Positions 1 to 9,246 of a stretch of 64,000 nucleotides of DNA are shown one piece after another. The notes under the pieces are model-generated. The model was not told the origin of the DNA. It did no database searches and was given only the letters and a program-made list of their open reading frames with translations. Positions within the stretch are counted from its first letter, which is position 1. Each line of letters starts with the position of its first letter. Source of the stretch: Staphylococcus cornubiensis. GTDB taxonomy: Bacteria; Bacillota; Bacilli; Staphylococcales; Staphylococcaceae. Both the position numbers and the translations under genes were made by a program. The DNA is taken from positions 1 to 64,000 of the forward strand of contig NZ_FXUZ01000006.1 of the NCBI RefSeq assembly GCF_900183575.1, given 5' to 3'.

Positions 1-2
1 AC

Positions 3-182
3 CGTCAGCAAAATCATATTTGCGATTATTACTATAAATTAAAAAAGCCACCTTACAATAAACATCATAAAGTGGCCATGATTGCTTGTGTGAACAAGCT
101 CATTAAAGTTATTCATTACTTAAACGCTACAAACTCAAGATATGATTATGAACGTGCTACAAGCCATTTAAAGGCTAACTAG
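3..182 (+). CDS. IS110-family transposase, C-terminal end only (cut by window edge)
   Basis: An open frame enters from the left edge and stops at 180-182, giving 59 residues. It contains VAMIACVNKLIKVIHYL, which resembles the conserved C-terminal helix of IS110/IS1111-type transposases (the Transposase_20 end, usually VACVNKLL or similar), followed by a short basic tail. The rest of the protein, including the DEDD catalytic domain, lies outside the window, so it cannot be said whether the element is intact. The right end of the insertion sequence should lie in the bases after 182; IS110 elements have no long terminal repeats, so I cannot place it. Confidence 0.75.
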   Translation, partial: RQQNHICDYYYKLKKPPYNKHHKVAMIACVNKLIKVIHYLNATNSRYDYERATSHLKAN

Positions 183-510
183 GATAACCACTTCCATTAG
201 CCAAGCACTATGCACATCTTGAGTTATATACACAGGAAAATTCTACCTTAGTCATACTCGTTATGACTAAACAACTCAAATTTTTCCTACATATTCAGTA
301 TAACACCTAGAAAAAAATTTTAAAATCAGCTAGGTGTAGTTCAGCGATGCCAAAATACTAAAAAAACACTTGCAAAACAGTAAGAAAGGGAGCATGGTGG
401 GCGTAGCCAACGTTTAAAAAACATCTGTACCATCAAATATTCAAACCAGAAAACTCATGTCACACCAAATGCTTCAAAACCTCATCCATGAAATAACAAT
501 GCACCACACC

Positions 511-551
511 ATAAAAAATGCCCCTGATGTGAGATGAAGCACATCAGGGGG
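511..551 (-). terminator. Rho-independent terminator, reverse strand
   Basis: A perfect 11-bp stem (CCCCTGATGTG at 521-531 with its complement at 540-550) encloses an 8-base loop. On the reverse strand it is followed by CATTTTTTAT, so it would end a leftward transcript. No intact leftward gene lies to its right, which fits loss of the gene it served. Confidence 0.7.
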
Positions 552-1430
552 CTAAAGGTTTTAAGATTTTAAGATGATTTTTTTAATTATCTAGAGTTGT
601 AAAAATGATACAAGATGTCAGTTTGTTGCTATAGATGAAAGGGAGTGTATCACTATACCAACAACCTTAACTATAGAATCAAGTTGTAATTTTTGGAGGC
701 GTTACGCAATTTTAGGGGTATAACGTAACTACCCAATGCATGTCACGATATCAAGGGCTAATTAATATCATGGCATATGTCAACATGTTACAGTCGATAT
801 CGGTTCACCCTATGTACTAGAGGGATAACATAGGCGTGCCTTCAACTGTTCAATAGGATTCATACCTGCTGTTCAATCTTACTTTAGTTATGGAGGATAA
901 ACATTTCCGTTGCAACAATCTGCTATCAACTATGCTGAGATCGTTCAACTTGGCTTTTACTTACTAAGGGAAATATGAATGCTTGCTTACTGTAGTCTTT
1001 TTAGGAATGACTGATATGTGTATGATTCTTGACCCTTGGCTTCAAGTAACGGATTTGATTGAAATGCGAACAATGTTGAGATAGGTATCAGCATTGTTAC
1101 TTTGTAATGCAAACATGGATATCAGTGTGCGCACAATAACAAATATCATGTAACATTACGTGTTCCCACCATCAATTAAGACAGGTTGTGCAGGGCTAAT
1201 GCGACGTTGCCTTAATTGAATTGTTCAATGATAAAACGATAATATCAGAGGCTCATTCATATCGTTCATGCGGTCATCACAGTGTACGCATAGGGCTCAA
1301 GTTATGCCTTTGAGACCAGATGAATCGCTACGAAAAAGCAAAGCCATTACAGAGAATGACATGTGATAGACGTTTATCGGATTGAACAATTTTAAGATAG
1401 CACATCGGATAGGTTTTGTAAATAAAAATG

Positions 1431-1444
1431 TTAGGCAAACCTAA
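1431..1444. promoter_or_regulatory. Candidate DtxR/MntR-type operator
   Basis: TTAGGCAAACCTAA is a near-perfect dyad (TTAGG, four bases, CCTAA) of the type bound by DtxR-family metalloregulators such as staphylococcal MntR/SirR. It lies 227 bp before the MmpL gene, with no manganese transporter nearby. It may be functional for mmpL, a leftover of a lost gene, or chance. Confidence 0.35.
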
Positions 1445-1606
1445 AAATATTCTTCAAATATATGTATAGACAAGTGTTTGGATGCCTTGAGGTGCATGCT
1501 TGTTTAAGGATGAGTAATAAAAGGGTAAAACACGTCGATATATATAAGCGACAATTTTGATGATATGTTGCAATTTTCAACGCTTGGAAGGCATTGTTGG
1601 TTGGAA

Positions 1607-1618
1607 CAAGTCGACTTG
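1607..1618. promoter_or_regulatory. Palindrome in the mmpL promoter region
   Basis: CAAGTCGACTTG is a perfect 12-bp palindrome. It sits just upstream of TATACT (1636-1641), a plausible -10 for the MmpL gene starting at 1671. It is a candidate operator, possibly for the TetR protein encoded downstream; that link is inference. Confidence 0.3.
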
Positions 1619-1670
1619 CGATGTAAAGTGTTCATTATACTGAATCAAAATGTCTTAAGGGGGAAAAATC

Positions 1671-4118
1671 GTGTCGAAATGGTTGTACAAGTTCGGTAAG
1701 TGGATTGCTGAACATAAATGGTTAGGAATTTTAGGTTGGCTGATTGCGCTCGTCATTATTATGACACCCATTCTTATCAATGCCCCTAAATTTCAAAGCG
1801 ATCTAACGATGAATGGTCTGAAGTCGTTAGATACGAATGATAAAATTAACGAAGCTTTTCATCAAGATAGTGAAAAGGCATCGATGCGAATTGTCTTTCA
1901 CACAGATAAAGATGATGGCATTAATGAGAAAGGGCTTAAGGCAGATATTGAAAAAGCTTTGACAAATATTGAACACCAAGACGATGAAATTCAACATGTG
2001 TCGAGTCCGTATGAAACGAAACAAATCAATGATGAAAGTAATACTGCCATTGCGGATATCAATTATGTTGTACCGCAAACGGATTTAAAAGCGCATTCTA
2101 AACAAATCATTAATCAAGAGTTAGATGATTTGAAAGATAAACATAACATCCAAACTGAAACGACAGATCGGATGGCTGCGAATCCTGAAGTGGGTGGCGC
2201 CTCTGAATTGATTGGGATTGTAGTGGCGTTTATCGTACTATTAATTACTTTCGGTAGTGTGGTAGCGGCCGGTTTACCGATTATTAGTGCACTCATCGGT
2301 TTAGGGACAGGTGTGGGTATCATTTCGCTTCTTACATTTGTCTTTGATATTCCTAATATTACTTTAACGTTAGCGGTAATGATTGGTTTAGCGGTAGGGA
2401 TTGACTATGCACTCTTCATCTTATTCCGTTATCGGGAAATACGTAAAACGGAGCCTAGTCATACGAAAGCTGTAGGTCTTGCGGTAGGTACTGCAGGCAG
2501 CGCGGTCATCTTTGCTGGAATTACGGTTATCATCGCAGTGTGTGGGTTGTCACTTGTAGGGATTGATTTCCTTTCAGTGATGGGCTTTGCATCAGCGGTG
2601 AGTGTCTTACTTGCTGTGATCAGTGCACTGACATTACTTCCTGCATTGATGAGTATTTTCCATAAGAAGATAAAAGTACGTTCTCAACAAAGTGTCTCAG
2701 AAAAGCCAGATACATTTTGGTCTAATTTTGTAGTCGGAAAGCCTGTACTTGCGACGATTTTAAGTATTGTGATTTTAGGATTGGCAATATTACCGGTCTT
2801 TCACATGCGTCTAGGTATGCCAGATGATAGTACACAGCCGCTAGATTCATCTCAGCACCGTGCGTATGAATTGGTATCAGATGAATTTGGTGAAGGTTAT
2901 AATGGGCAAATTGTCATGTTAGTCAATACGAAAGATGATGGCAGTGAAGACAATATTAAAAATGACCTCAATCAAGTGAAACGTGATATTGAAAAATTGG
3001 ATAATGTCGAAACGGTGAGTCCACCTCAATTGAACGACAATCACCGTTATGCATTGTTATCTATTATTCCTAAAGAGGGACCTAATACAGTATCAACGAA
3101 TGACCTCGTATATGATTTACGTGATTATAGTGATGTAGCGAAAGATCGATACCATTTTGATACAGAAATTTCAGGTCAAAGTGTGATTAACATCGATATG
3201 TCTCAAAAATTAAATGACGCCATTCCTGTATTCGCGGGTTCTATCGTCGTCTTAGCATTTATTTTACTAACAATTGTTTTCCGTTCACTTTTAATTCCAT
3301 TGAAGGCTGTAGGGGGCTTTGTCTTATCATTAGCGGCAACGTTAGGTTTTACGACGTTTGTCATGCAAGATGGTTTCTTAAATCAATTATTTGGTGTGAG
3401 TCAGACAGGTCCGTTACTTGCATTCTTACCGGTGATTACGATTGGTCTCTTGTTCGGCTTAGCAATTGATTATGAGATCTTCCTAATGTCTCGAATTCAT
3501 GAAGAGTATGTGAGAACGAAAGATAATACACATTCAATTAAAGTAGGTATTAAAGAAAGTGGCCCAGTCATCGTTGCCGCAGCATTAATTATGTTCAGTG
3601 TGTTTATCGCATTTGCATTCCAAGATGATATGGCGATTAAATCTATGGGAATGTCACTCGGATTTGGTGTGTTATTTGACGCGTTTGTCGTAAGAATGAC
3701 ACTCATTCCAGCCTTAACGAAATTATTCGGTCGTGCGTCATGGTATATGCCGAAATGGTTGGATCGCATCTTGCCAAATGTCGATGTAGAAGGGACTGCG
3801 TTACAACAATCATTACAACAAGAGCGAGTGTCACAGGAACATGAAGTACCACACCGCTCATATAACGAAATGGATGAAGTGACACAGCGTACAACAATGC
3901 CAGACGTCCAACCTGCACCGATGACAGAAGAAGATCAAGATCATGTAACGGCATTACTACAACTTTACAGAGAACTTGCGCATGAACATCAAGACCCTGA
4001 TTTCTTGTACCATGCATTAGTTGAATATGCAGAAAAACATAATCGTTCAGCGTATCAACGCCATCAGATGCACATGGCAAAACAGCACCCGAACGAAACG
4101 AATGACGATAGAGACTAA
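1671..4118 (+). CDS. MmpL/RND-type lipid or drug exporter
   Basis: This 815-residue protein has the MMPL layout: one N-terminal membrane helix (about 18-38), an extracytoplasmic loop (about 45-180), a block of membrane helices (about 185-345) with GLAVGIDYALFILFRYRE, a second loop, and a second helix block (about 520-715) with GLLFGLAIDYEIFLMSRIHEEY. The paired Asp-Tyr motifs are the proton-relay region of the family. A hydrophilic tail of about 100 residues follows. The start is GTG behind AAGGGGG. It is followed 13 bp later by a lipoprotein gene, suggesting an operon. The S. aureus relative FarE exports antimicrobial fatty acids; the substrate here is not shown by sequence. Confidence 0.88.
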   Translation: MSKWLYKFGKWIAEHKWLGILGWLIALVIIMTPILINAPKFQSDLTMNGLKSLDTNDKINEAFHQDSEKASMRIVFHTDKDDGINEKGLKADIEKALTNIEHQDDEIQHVSSPYETKQINDESNTAIADINYVVPQTDLKAHSKQIINQELDDLKDKHNIQTETTDRMAANPEVGGASELIGIVVAFIVLLITFGSVVAAGLPIISALIGLGTGVGIISLLTFVFDIPNITLTLAVMIGLAVGIDYALFILFRYREIRKTEPSHTKAVGLAVGTAGSAVIFAGITVIIAVCGLSLVGIDFLSVMGFASAVSVLLAVISALTLLPALMSIFHKKIKVRSQQSVSEKPDTFWSNFVVGKPVLATILSIVILGLAILPVFHMRLGMPDDSTQPLDSSQHRAYELVSDEFGEGYNGQIVMLVNTKDDGSEDNIKNDLNQVKRDIEKLDNVETVSPPQLNDNHRYALLSIIPKEGPNTVSTNDLVYDLRDYSDVAKDRYHFDTEISGQSVINIDMSQKLNDAIPVFAGSIVVLAFILLTIVFRSLLIPLKAVGGFVLSLAATLGFTTFVMQDGFLNQLFGVSQTGPLLAFLPVITIGLLFGLAIDYEIFLMSRIHEEYVRTKDNTHSIKVGIKESGPVIVAAALIMFSVFIAFAFQDDMAIKSMGMSLGFGVLFDAFVVRMTLIPALTKLFGRASWYMPKWLDRILPNVDVEGTALQQSLQQERVSQEHEVPHRSYNEMDEVTQRTTMPDVQPAPMTEEDQDHVTALLQLYRELAHEHQDPDFLYHALVEYAEKHNRSAYQRHQMHMAKQHPNETNDDRD

Positions 4119-4131
4119 AGGAGGGCCGTCT

Positions 4132-5067
4132 ATGTTTAAAAGAAGAAGTGTGCGATGGATAGGGATAGCTTTCATTTTCATCATGACCATTGTATTGTCT
4201 GCATGTGGCCAAAGTGAGTCCGACTCAGATCAAAAGGCGATGGAAATGGGAGGCAAAGAAATCGAAATCCCATATACGAGTGATGGTTCGACTGCGCGTT
4301 CACTTGTCATTGCAGAAGTATTGAAAGAAGCGGGTTACGACGTCATTACGACACCTGTACCGTCAAGTGGTCCAATGTATGCATCTGTTGCACAAAATTC
4401 AGATGCGTTTCATGCGAGCGGTCGTTTTCCAGATGTGGACGACAGCTATATGCAAAAATACGGTAAGGATTTAACAATTTATGACGAGGAACATTTAATT
4501 GACAATGCACCTGTAGGTCTTGCCGTACCGAAATACATGTCGATTGATAGTATTGCTAAACTTGACGATGAAGCAGATATGGCAAAAGAAGTAAGTCATA
4601 AAATTCAAGGCACAGATCCTCGTAATGGTGTGATGAAACAAACGAAAGCCGTACTTGATGATTATGACTTAGACGATTGGCAATTAGAAGAAGCATCTGA
4701 TGAAGAAATGTTAAAAACACTTGAAGAAAAGTATAAAAAACAAGAACCGATTATCATTACAGGTTGGCAGCCGCATTGGTTATTCGATACATTTGAAATG
4801 AAAATGTTGGATGATCCGAATAAAGCTTATGGTAATGAAAAGAAACATATCGACTTAGTGTTCAATAAAGACTTTAAAGATGAGCACCCAGCTGCATACA
4901 CGATTGCGACACGTATTGCGAAAGATTGGGATAAAAAAGATGAAGATGACTTGATGAAGCAAATTTTTATCGATAAGAAAAATGCAGAACAAGTCGCACA
5001 AGATTATGTTGATGACCACGACCGTCAAGTAGACGACTGGATGAGTGGTATTAACGGCAACAAATAA
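4132..5067 (+). CDS. OpuAC-type (glycine betaine/choline-like) substrate-binding lipoprotein
   Basis: The 311-residue product starts at the ATG behind AAAGGAGGG. It has a lipoprotein signal peptide ending in the lipobox LSAC (Cys at about residue 24). The mature part matches the OpuAC fold: an early YTSDGSTARSLVIAEVLKEAGY segment in two halves, and late TGWQPHWLF followed by LDDP, typical of quaternary-amine binding proteins. No ABC permease or ATPase is adjacent. It sits 13 bp after the MmpL gene, which is an unusual partner. It may be an orphan binding protein or may work with the exporter; its ligand is unknown. Confidence 0.82.
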   Translation: MFKRRSVRWIGIAFIFIMTIVLSACGQSESDSDQKAMEMGGKEIEIPYTSDGSTARSLVIAEVLKEAGYDVITTPVPSSGPMYASVAQNSDAFHASGRFPDVDDSYMQKYGKDLTIYDEEHLIDNAPVGLAVPKYMSIDSIAKLDDEADMAKEVSHKIQGTDPRNGVMKQTKAVLDDYDLDDWQLEEASDEEMLKTLEEKYKKQEPIIITGWQPHWLFDTFEMKMLDDPNKAYGNEKKHIDLVFNKDFKDEHPAAYTIATRIAKDWDKKDEDDLMKQIFIDKKNAEQVAQDYVDDHDRQVDDWMSGINGNK

Positions 5068-5193
5068 AATAGTTGGGCGAGCAAAATATCACTAACACTT
5101 CACACATGCGGTATTCAGAATGGTGGAAAGGGTTACGTGATATGTGATAAATTACATCCGTATACTAGTGAAGAGAAAGAGGCGTGATTTCGG

Positions 5194-5760
5194 ATGTATT
5201 CTGCCACCCAAAAACGAATGCGACAACACATTATTGCGACAATGCTCGAATTATTGAAAGAAAAACAGTTTAATGCGATTACGATACAAATGATATGCGA
5301 CCTTGCAGAAATTAATCGAAGTACGTTTTATCGCTATTTTGAAGATAAATATGACTTACTCTATTACGTGAGTCTTGAAATTTCTAACAGAGTGGATAAT
5401 TATGCGCATAGTAAAACACAAGGACCTTTCTTTTATAATATGTTGAAATTTATGGATGAAAACAAAAAGTTGTTCAAAAATATTGTAACGACAGACAATC
5501 GCGTAGACATTTTTGGTGATTTGGTCAAACTTGTGAGTCGCATGATGCAAGATGATGCTCAACAAAATGTGGAAAACAACGATCCAATTATACGTCAAAT
5601 TAGAAAAGCGCAACATCCTGTGGTGATTAGTGACTTTTATAGTAGTGGATTAATAGAAGTGTTGAAGCGGTGGTTAGAAAATGATTATCCAATCGATGTA
5701 GAAGAGATGGCAGCGTCATTAGAAATTATTTTTATGGTCGATAGCAGTGCAAATCAATAG
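5194..5760 (+). CDS. TetR/AcrR-family transcriptional regulator
   Basis: 188 residues. The N-terminal helix-turn-helix is clear (ITIQMICDLAEINRSTFYRYF, read in two pieces around residues 27-47), followed by DKYDLLYYV, the standard TetR linker. The C-terminal ligand domain is of the kind seen in staphylococcal TetR proteins with a C-terminal dimerisation region and is not diagnostic. It lies 126 bp after the OpuAC-type gene, same strand, and is followed by a terminator. It probably controls the upstream exporter operon, by analogy with FarR-FarE, but that is inference. Confidence 0.85.
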   Translation: MYSATQKRMRQHIIATMLELLKEKQFNAITIQMICDLAEINRSTFYRYFEDKYDLLYYVSLEISNRVDNYAHSKTQGPFFYNMLKFMDENKKLFKNIVTTDNRVDIFGDLVKLVSRMMQDDAQQNVENNDPIIRQIRKAQHPVVISDFYSSGLIEVLKRWLENDYPIDVEEMAASLEIIFMVDSSANQ

Positions 5761-5769
5761 AAATCAATG

Positions 5770-5809
5770 AGACTGATGGACGGAAAGCAACGTTTCATCA
5801 GTCTTTTTT
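5770..5809 (+). terminator. Terminator after the tetR-like gene
   Basis: AGACTGATG at 5770-5778 pairs with CATCAGTCT at 5796-5804 and is followed by a run of T. It closes the mmpL-opuAC-tetR group. Confidence 0.85.
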
Positions 5810-5897
5810 ATTGGAGGAAAGTGAATTTTTAAGCATTTAATCAAAACTGATACAATCTATAGTATTTATTTAAATATAAAACGATTAATAAGCGGAT

Positions 5898-5913
5898 GTT
5901 AATATTTAGTTAA
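5898..5913 (+). promoter_or_regulatory. SaeR binding site upstream of saeP
   Basis: GTTAATATTTAGTTAA is an exact match to the known SaeR direct repeat GTTAA-N6-GTTAA. It lies 88 bp before the saeP start, where the autoregulated P1 promoter of the sae operon is expected. This supports SaeR positive autoregulation as in S. aureus. Confidence 0.85.
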
Positions 5914-6000
5914 GAATTATTAATACCTAGTTTATGTCAATTGCATCTTTAAGGCTTTATCATGATACATGTAATCCCAAATGGAAAGAAGGAATTTGTT

Positions 6001-6456
6001 ATGAACATGAAAATGGCATTAGTTTCAGGTGCGTTAGCGACAACATTCTTGCTTGGTGCTTGTGGTAACGACAACATGGATAAAGCTAAAGAAGATAACA
6101 AAGCTGAAACATCTATGAAAGACAACAAACAGGATGAGTCTAAAGCATCAGATAACGCAAAAGTGATGAAAAAAGGCACATTCAAAGGCGAAAACAATGA
6201 AAAAGTAAAAGGTAACGCTGAGATTAAAGATGGTAAGTTAATGTTAACAGACTACGAATCATCAAAAGGTCCAGACTTACACGTTTACTTAACAAAAGGT
6301 AACGACATCAAAAAAGGCGTTAAGTTAGATGAAGTCAAATATGATGAAGCAACACAAACTTTCGACCTTAAAGACGTAAACGCAGCAGACTATGACACAG
6401 TAACAATCTACTGTGACAAAGCACACGTTATTTTTGGATCAGCAGCACTTAAATAA
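6001..6456 (+). CDS. saeP: SaeP lipoprotein (DM13 domain)
   Basis: 151 residues from the ATG at 6001, behind AGAAGGAA. A lipoprotein signal ends in LLGAC (Cys about residue 21), then a charged linker, then a DM13-like domain from about residue 55 (GTFKGENNEKVKGNAEI, later GPDLHVYLT and DYDTVTIYCDKAHVIFGSAAL). It is the first gene of a saeP-saeQ-saeR-saeS order. In S. aureus SaeP forms a complex with SaeQ that activates the phosphatase activity of SaeS and switches the system off. The match rests on domain plus order. Confidence 0.9.
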   Translation: MNMKMALVSGALATTFLLGACGNDNMDKAKEDNKAETSMKDNKQDESKASDNAKVMKKGTFKGENNEKVKGNAEIKDGKLMLTDYESSKGPDLHVYLTKGNDIKKGVKLDEVKYDEATQTFDLKDVNAADYDTVTIYCDKAHVIFGSAALK

Positions 6457-6495
6457 TCAACGAGAGAAAACATCACGAAGAAAGGAGTGTGACAT

Positions 6496-6954
6496 ATGGC
6501 GATCGCTTATAAAGTCTTAATTCTCCTTATTCGCTTAGGTTCAGGCTTTTATATACTGATGCAAGGATTTGAAAAATTGACAGGTGGCTTTGCGATTGAT
6601 GGACTCGTTTCAGTCATTCGCGACAACCAAGATTCCCCACAATGGTATAAGACATTTTTTGAGTTTGCAGTTGCAAATCATCTGGAAATTTTCAAATGGA
6701 TGGTCCAAATTGGCGAGATTGCAATTGGTTTAGGTCTCATCTTAGGCGTTATGTCTTATACTGCGAGTTTCTTTGGCGTGTTCATTATGTTAAATTATAT
6801 TTTAGCTGATATGATTTTTACATACCCACTGCAATTGTTGTTCTTCGTCATTTTATTAATGAATAGAGAGACATTAGCAGCAATAAGTTTAAATCATTTC
6901 ATCAAACGTAAAAACATAAGGAATGATGAACATGGCGCACATACTCATAGTTGA
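6496..6954 (+). CDS. saeQ: SaeQ membrane protein (DoxX-like)
   Basis: 152 residues with four hydrophobic segments (about 5-22, 65-85, 88-105, 112-130), the DoxX-like small membrane protein pattern. The start has AGAAAGGAGTG upstream. Its last 23 bases overlap the start of saeR, indicating translational coupling. In S. aureus SaeQ protects SaeP from degradation and acts with it on SaeS. Assigned by position and topology. Confidence 0.9.
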   Translation: MAIAYKVLILLIRLGSGFYILMQGFEKLTGGFAIDGLVSVIRDNQDSPQWYKTFFEFAVANHLEIFKWMVQIGEIAIGLGLILGVMSYTASFFGVFIMLNYILADMIFTYPLQLLFFVILLMNRETLAAISLNHFIKRKNIRNDEHGAHTHS

Positions 6955-7618
6955 TGACGAGCAAGACATCAGAGAAATATGTAAAACCTATTTTGAATAC
7001 GAAGGTTACCAAGTAACTACGGCTTCAAACGGCGCAGAGGCACTCGATATTTTAGATAGAAATATTGATGTCATGGTAATTGATATTATGATGCCAGAAG
7101 TCAATGGTTACGAAGTGGTCCGCGAGATGAAAAATAGAGGACTCGATATCCCATATGTTTATTTAACAGCGAAAACAAGCGAACAAGACACCATATTCGG
7201 TTTAATGTTAGGGGCAGATGATTACGTCAAGAAACCCTTCAGTCCCCGAGAGTTAGTCATACGTGTTAAAAATCTATTACATCGTGTCAACGTCACAAGT
7301 CCTTCCACACAAGAAACGATTCGTTGTGGTAGACTCGTATTGAATAACTTAAACAAAACCGCAGAATTAGAAGGGGAAGTGATCCCTTTTCGCATCAAAG
7401 AGTTCGAATTGTTATGGCACTTTGCGAATAATGAATCTGTCGCTTTGTCAAAAACAGATTTGTTAGAACAAGTTTGGGGTTACGAGTATTACGAAGACAT
7501 GAATACGTTAAATGTTCATGTCCACCGTATACGCGAAAAATTAGAAAAATATGGCTATGACGACTATATCATTGCAACGGTATGGGGGCTTGGCTATAAA
7601 TTTCAGAGGCAATTTTAA
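6932..7618 (+). CDS. saeR: SaeR response regulator
   Basis: 228 residues, the same length as S. aureus SaeR. It has a receiver domain ([10 protein letters not shown] at the N-terminus, phosphoacceptor Asp51 in [11 protein letters not shown], then [10 protein letters not shown] and KKPFSPREL) and an OmpR-type winged helix (about 125-228, ending [13 protein letters not shown]). I chose the ATG at 6932 because AAGGA sits 9 bases ahead and it restores the family length; ATGs at 6923 and 6926 are less well placed. It regulates exoprotein and virulence genes. Confidence 0.95.
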   Translation: MAHILIVDDEQDIREICKTYFEYEGYQVTTASNGAEALDILDRNIDVMVIDIMMPEVNGYEVVREMKNRGLDIPYVYLTAKTSEQDTIFGLMLGADDYVKKPFSPRELVIRVKNLLHRVNVTSPSTQETIRCGRLVLNNLNKTAELEGEVIPFRIKEFELLWHFANNESVALSKTDLLEQVWGYEYYEDMNTLNVHVHRIREKLEKYGYDDYIIATVWGLGYKFQRQF

Positions 7619-8653
7619 ATGACGATACGTAAGCAACTCATATATTCGTTTATCGTTACAATTATCACAACGACATTTTTATTTTACACGCTATACAAAT
7701 TGATGTGGTTTGACGGACCACTGACAATTCTTTTGACGTTATGTTCGTTTCTTTCCGGTATGATGACACTGATTATCGGTATCTTTTTCACAGTCCCCAT
7801 GATCAAAAAGATAGAAAAATTAAACGAAAAAACTCAAAAAATAGCGAATGGCCAATTTGAAACAGAAAAGACGAAGATACATGCCCCTAAAGAAATACAA
7901 CAATTGAGTGAGTCTTTTGATCAAATGGTCGACAAGATTCAAGAGCAGATGAATCTCATTAAAGAAGAGCAAGAAGAAAAGATGAATTTAGTCCAAAATC
8001 TTGCGCATGATTTAAAAACACCTTTAGCAAGTATTAAATCCTATTCAGAAGGATTGCGAGACGGCATTATTCATAGTGAATGTGATACGCAAAAAGCATA
8101 CAGTATTCTCATTAGCCAGTCTGATCGATTATCGAGAATGTTTGATGATCTGACGGACGTCATCACAGTCAACCACCAAGAAAGCGAAGAGACGCTCATT
8201 CACATGGATCAATTGCTTATCCCAATATTTGAAATATATTCACAAAAATTACACCATGAAAATAGACAGCTTGATGTAGAAATAGAACCAAATATCAAAC
8301 CTTTCATTCAAGACCAACGCGCGATAGAACGTATCCTCATGAACTTCATCGACAACGCGCTTAAATTTTCCGACCACGGTTCGCCCTTAGCCGTGAAGGT
8401 CTTAGAAGATAATGACGAAATTGCCATCTCCGTCATTGATCAAGGTATGGGTATTATGGAATCTGATATTAAAAACATATTTGAACGAACTTTTCGTGTA
8501 GAAAGTTCTCGACATAAAGATACAGGTGGTTCCGGTCTTGGTCTATATATTGCCCAAACTTTAGCACATCAAATCGGTGGGCATATCGAAGTGAGCAGCA
8601 CATATGGCCAAGGTACGACAATCACATTACGCTTCCCTCCAAAAGTATATTAA
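7619..8653 (+). CDS. saeS: SaeS sensor histidine kinase
   Basis: 344 residues, beginning directly after the saeR stop. Two N-terminal membrane helices (about 9-28 and 40-61) with a very short external loop mark it as an intramembrane-sensing kinase. A HAMP segment follows, then the H-box LAHDLKTPLASIKSYSEG with His130, an N-box (NFIDNALKF) and G-boxes (DQGMGI and GGSGLGLYIA). In S. aureus SaeS responds to neutrophil signals and phosphorylates SaeR. Confidence 0.95.
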   Translation: MTIRKQLIYSFIVTIITTTFLFYTLYKLMWFDGPLTILLTLCSFLSGMMTLIIGIFFTVPMIKKIEKLNEKTQKIANGQFETEKTKIHAPKEIQQLSESFDQMVDKIQEQMNLIKEEQEEKMNLVQNLAHDLKTPLASIKSYSEGLRDGIIHSECDTQKAYSILISQSDRLSRMFDDLTDVITVNHQESEETLIHMDQLLIPIFEIYSQKLHHENRQLDVEIEPNIKPFIQDQRAIERILMNFIDNALKFSDHGSPLAVKVLEDNDEIAISVIDQGMGIMESDIKNIFERTFRVESSRHKDTGGSGLGLYIAQTLAHQIGGHIEVSSTYGQGTTITLRFPPKVY

Positions 8654-8718
8654 GTATAGATAATAATTCTCAAACTCAGTACTTCTCAAACCTTTCATAA
8701 ATTATTAATAGATAAAAC

Positions 8719-8750
8719 AGGCGTTAGGATATAGTCCTAGCGTCTTTTTT
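8719..8750 (+). terminator. Terminator after saeS
   Basis: An 11-bp stem with two wobble pairs (8719-8729 with 8735-8745) is followed by a T run. It ends the sae operon. Confidence 0.85.
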
Positions 8751-9246
8751 GAGTGTTTTTAGGGGGGCAAGGTGATATTGGAACGCTCAAAAAGAGATTG
8801 AGATAAAGTAGGTAATTCTGATTTTAATTTACACACGGCTTATCATGAATGGGGGACCTAAATTTCAATGCTCCCCACTTTTCCTTCAACTCAGCAGCAT
8901 CTTTATGTTGCAAATGCACATCTCTCTTATGATGTTTTTTCACTTTATATCTTTATTTTAAGTGTTGTTGCTTCTTGGTATTTGCTTTCTTTATTTCAAT
9001 TTCCTATATGTTCAAATTTCTTCATTTCCATTTTAATTATGTTTTTATGTTTTTGAAATGTCTTTGATTATGAATCGTTTAAGGTTTTAATGAATACAAC
9101 TGCAGTGTAGTGTGGAGGTTGATGTGTCATGAAACTAAAGCATTCCTTCTAGCTACATATGCAAAATTTCGTTTTGAAAACTGAAGTGAATTGCACATCT
9201 ATAACACTTCTTGAACGATTACAATAATGACATAGGAGGTTGAACG
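8751..9246. other. Intergenic stretch with a possible short reverse-strand coding remnant
   Basis: There is no confident gene. On the reverse strand, 8943 to 8824 reads 39 residues from a GTG with a protein-like composition (KDAAELKEKWGALKF inside), but without a good ribosome site; the frame just upstream looks like its continuation after a frameshift. This suggests a decayed small gene. A 62-residue plus-strand ORF over the same bases is probably its shadow. Confidence 0.3.

Larger units (their letters stand above)
183..1670. other. 1.5 kb without a recognisable gene; probably decayed sequence
   Basis: No frame in either strand is open for long, although base composition is ordinary and short protein-like stretches appear between stops. 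A plus-strand reading near 745-835 (QGLIN, then YV, then PMY, then RDN) faintly recalls the start of GH13 alpha-glucosidases with frameshifts and stops. The stretch also holds a reverse-strand terminator hairpin, a DtxR-type box and a palindrome, listed separately. It may be the scar of gene loss next to the insertion sequence. Confidence 0.5.

Noticed and set aside
3703..4212. 169-codon antisense frame over the mmpL/opuAC junction
   Set aside because: It crosses two real genes and has no ribosome site or recognisable domain.
8868..9056. 62-codon hydrophobic plus-strand frame after saeS
   Set aside because: It has no ribosome site, and the opposite strand reads more like protein; hydrophobicity comes from T-rich sequence.
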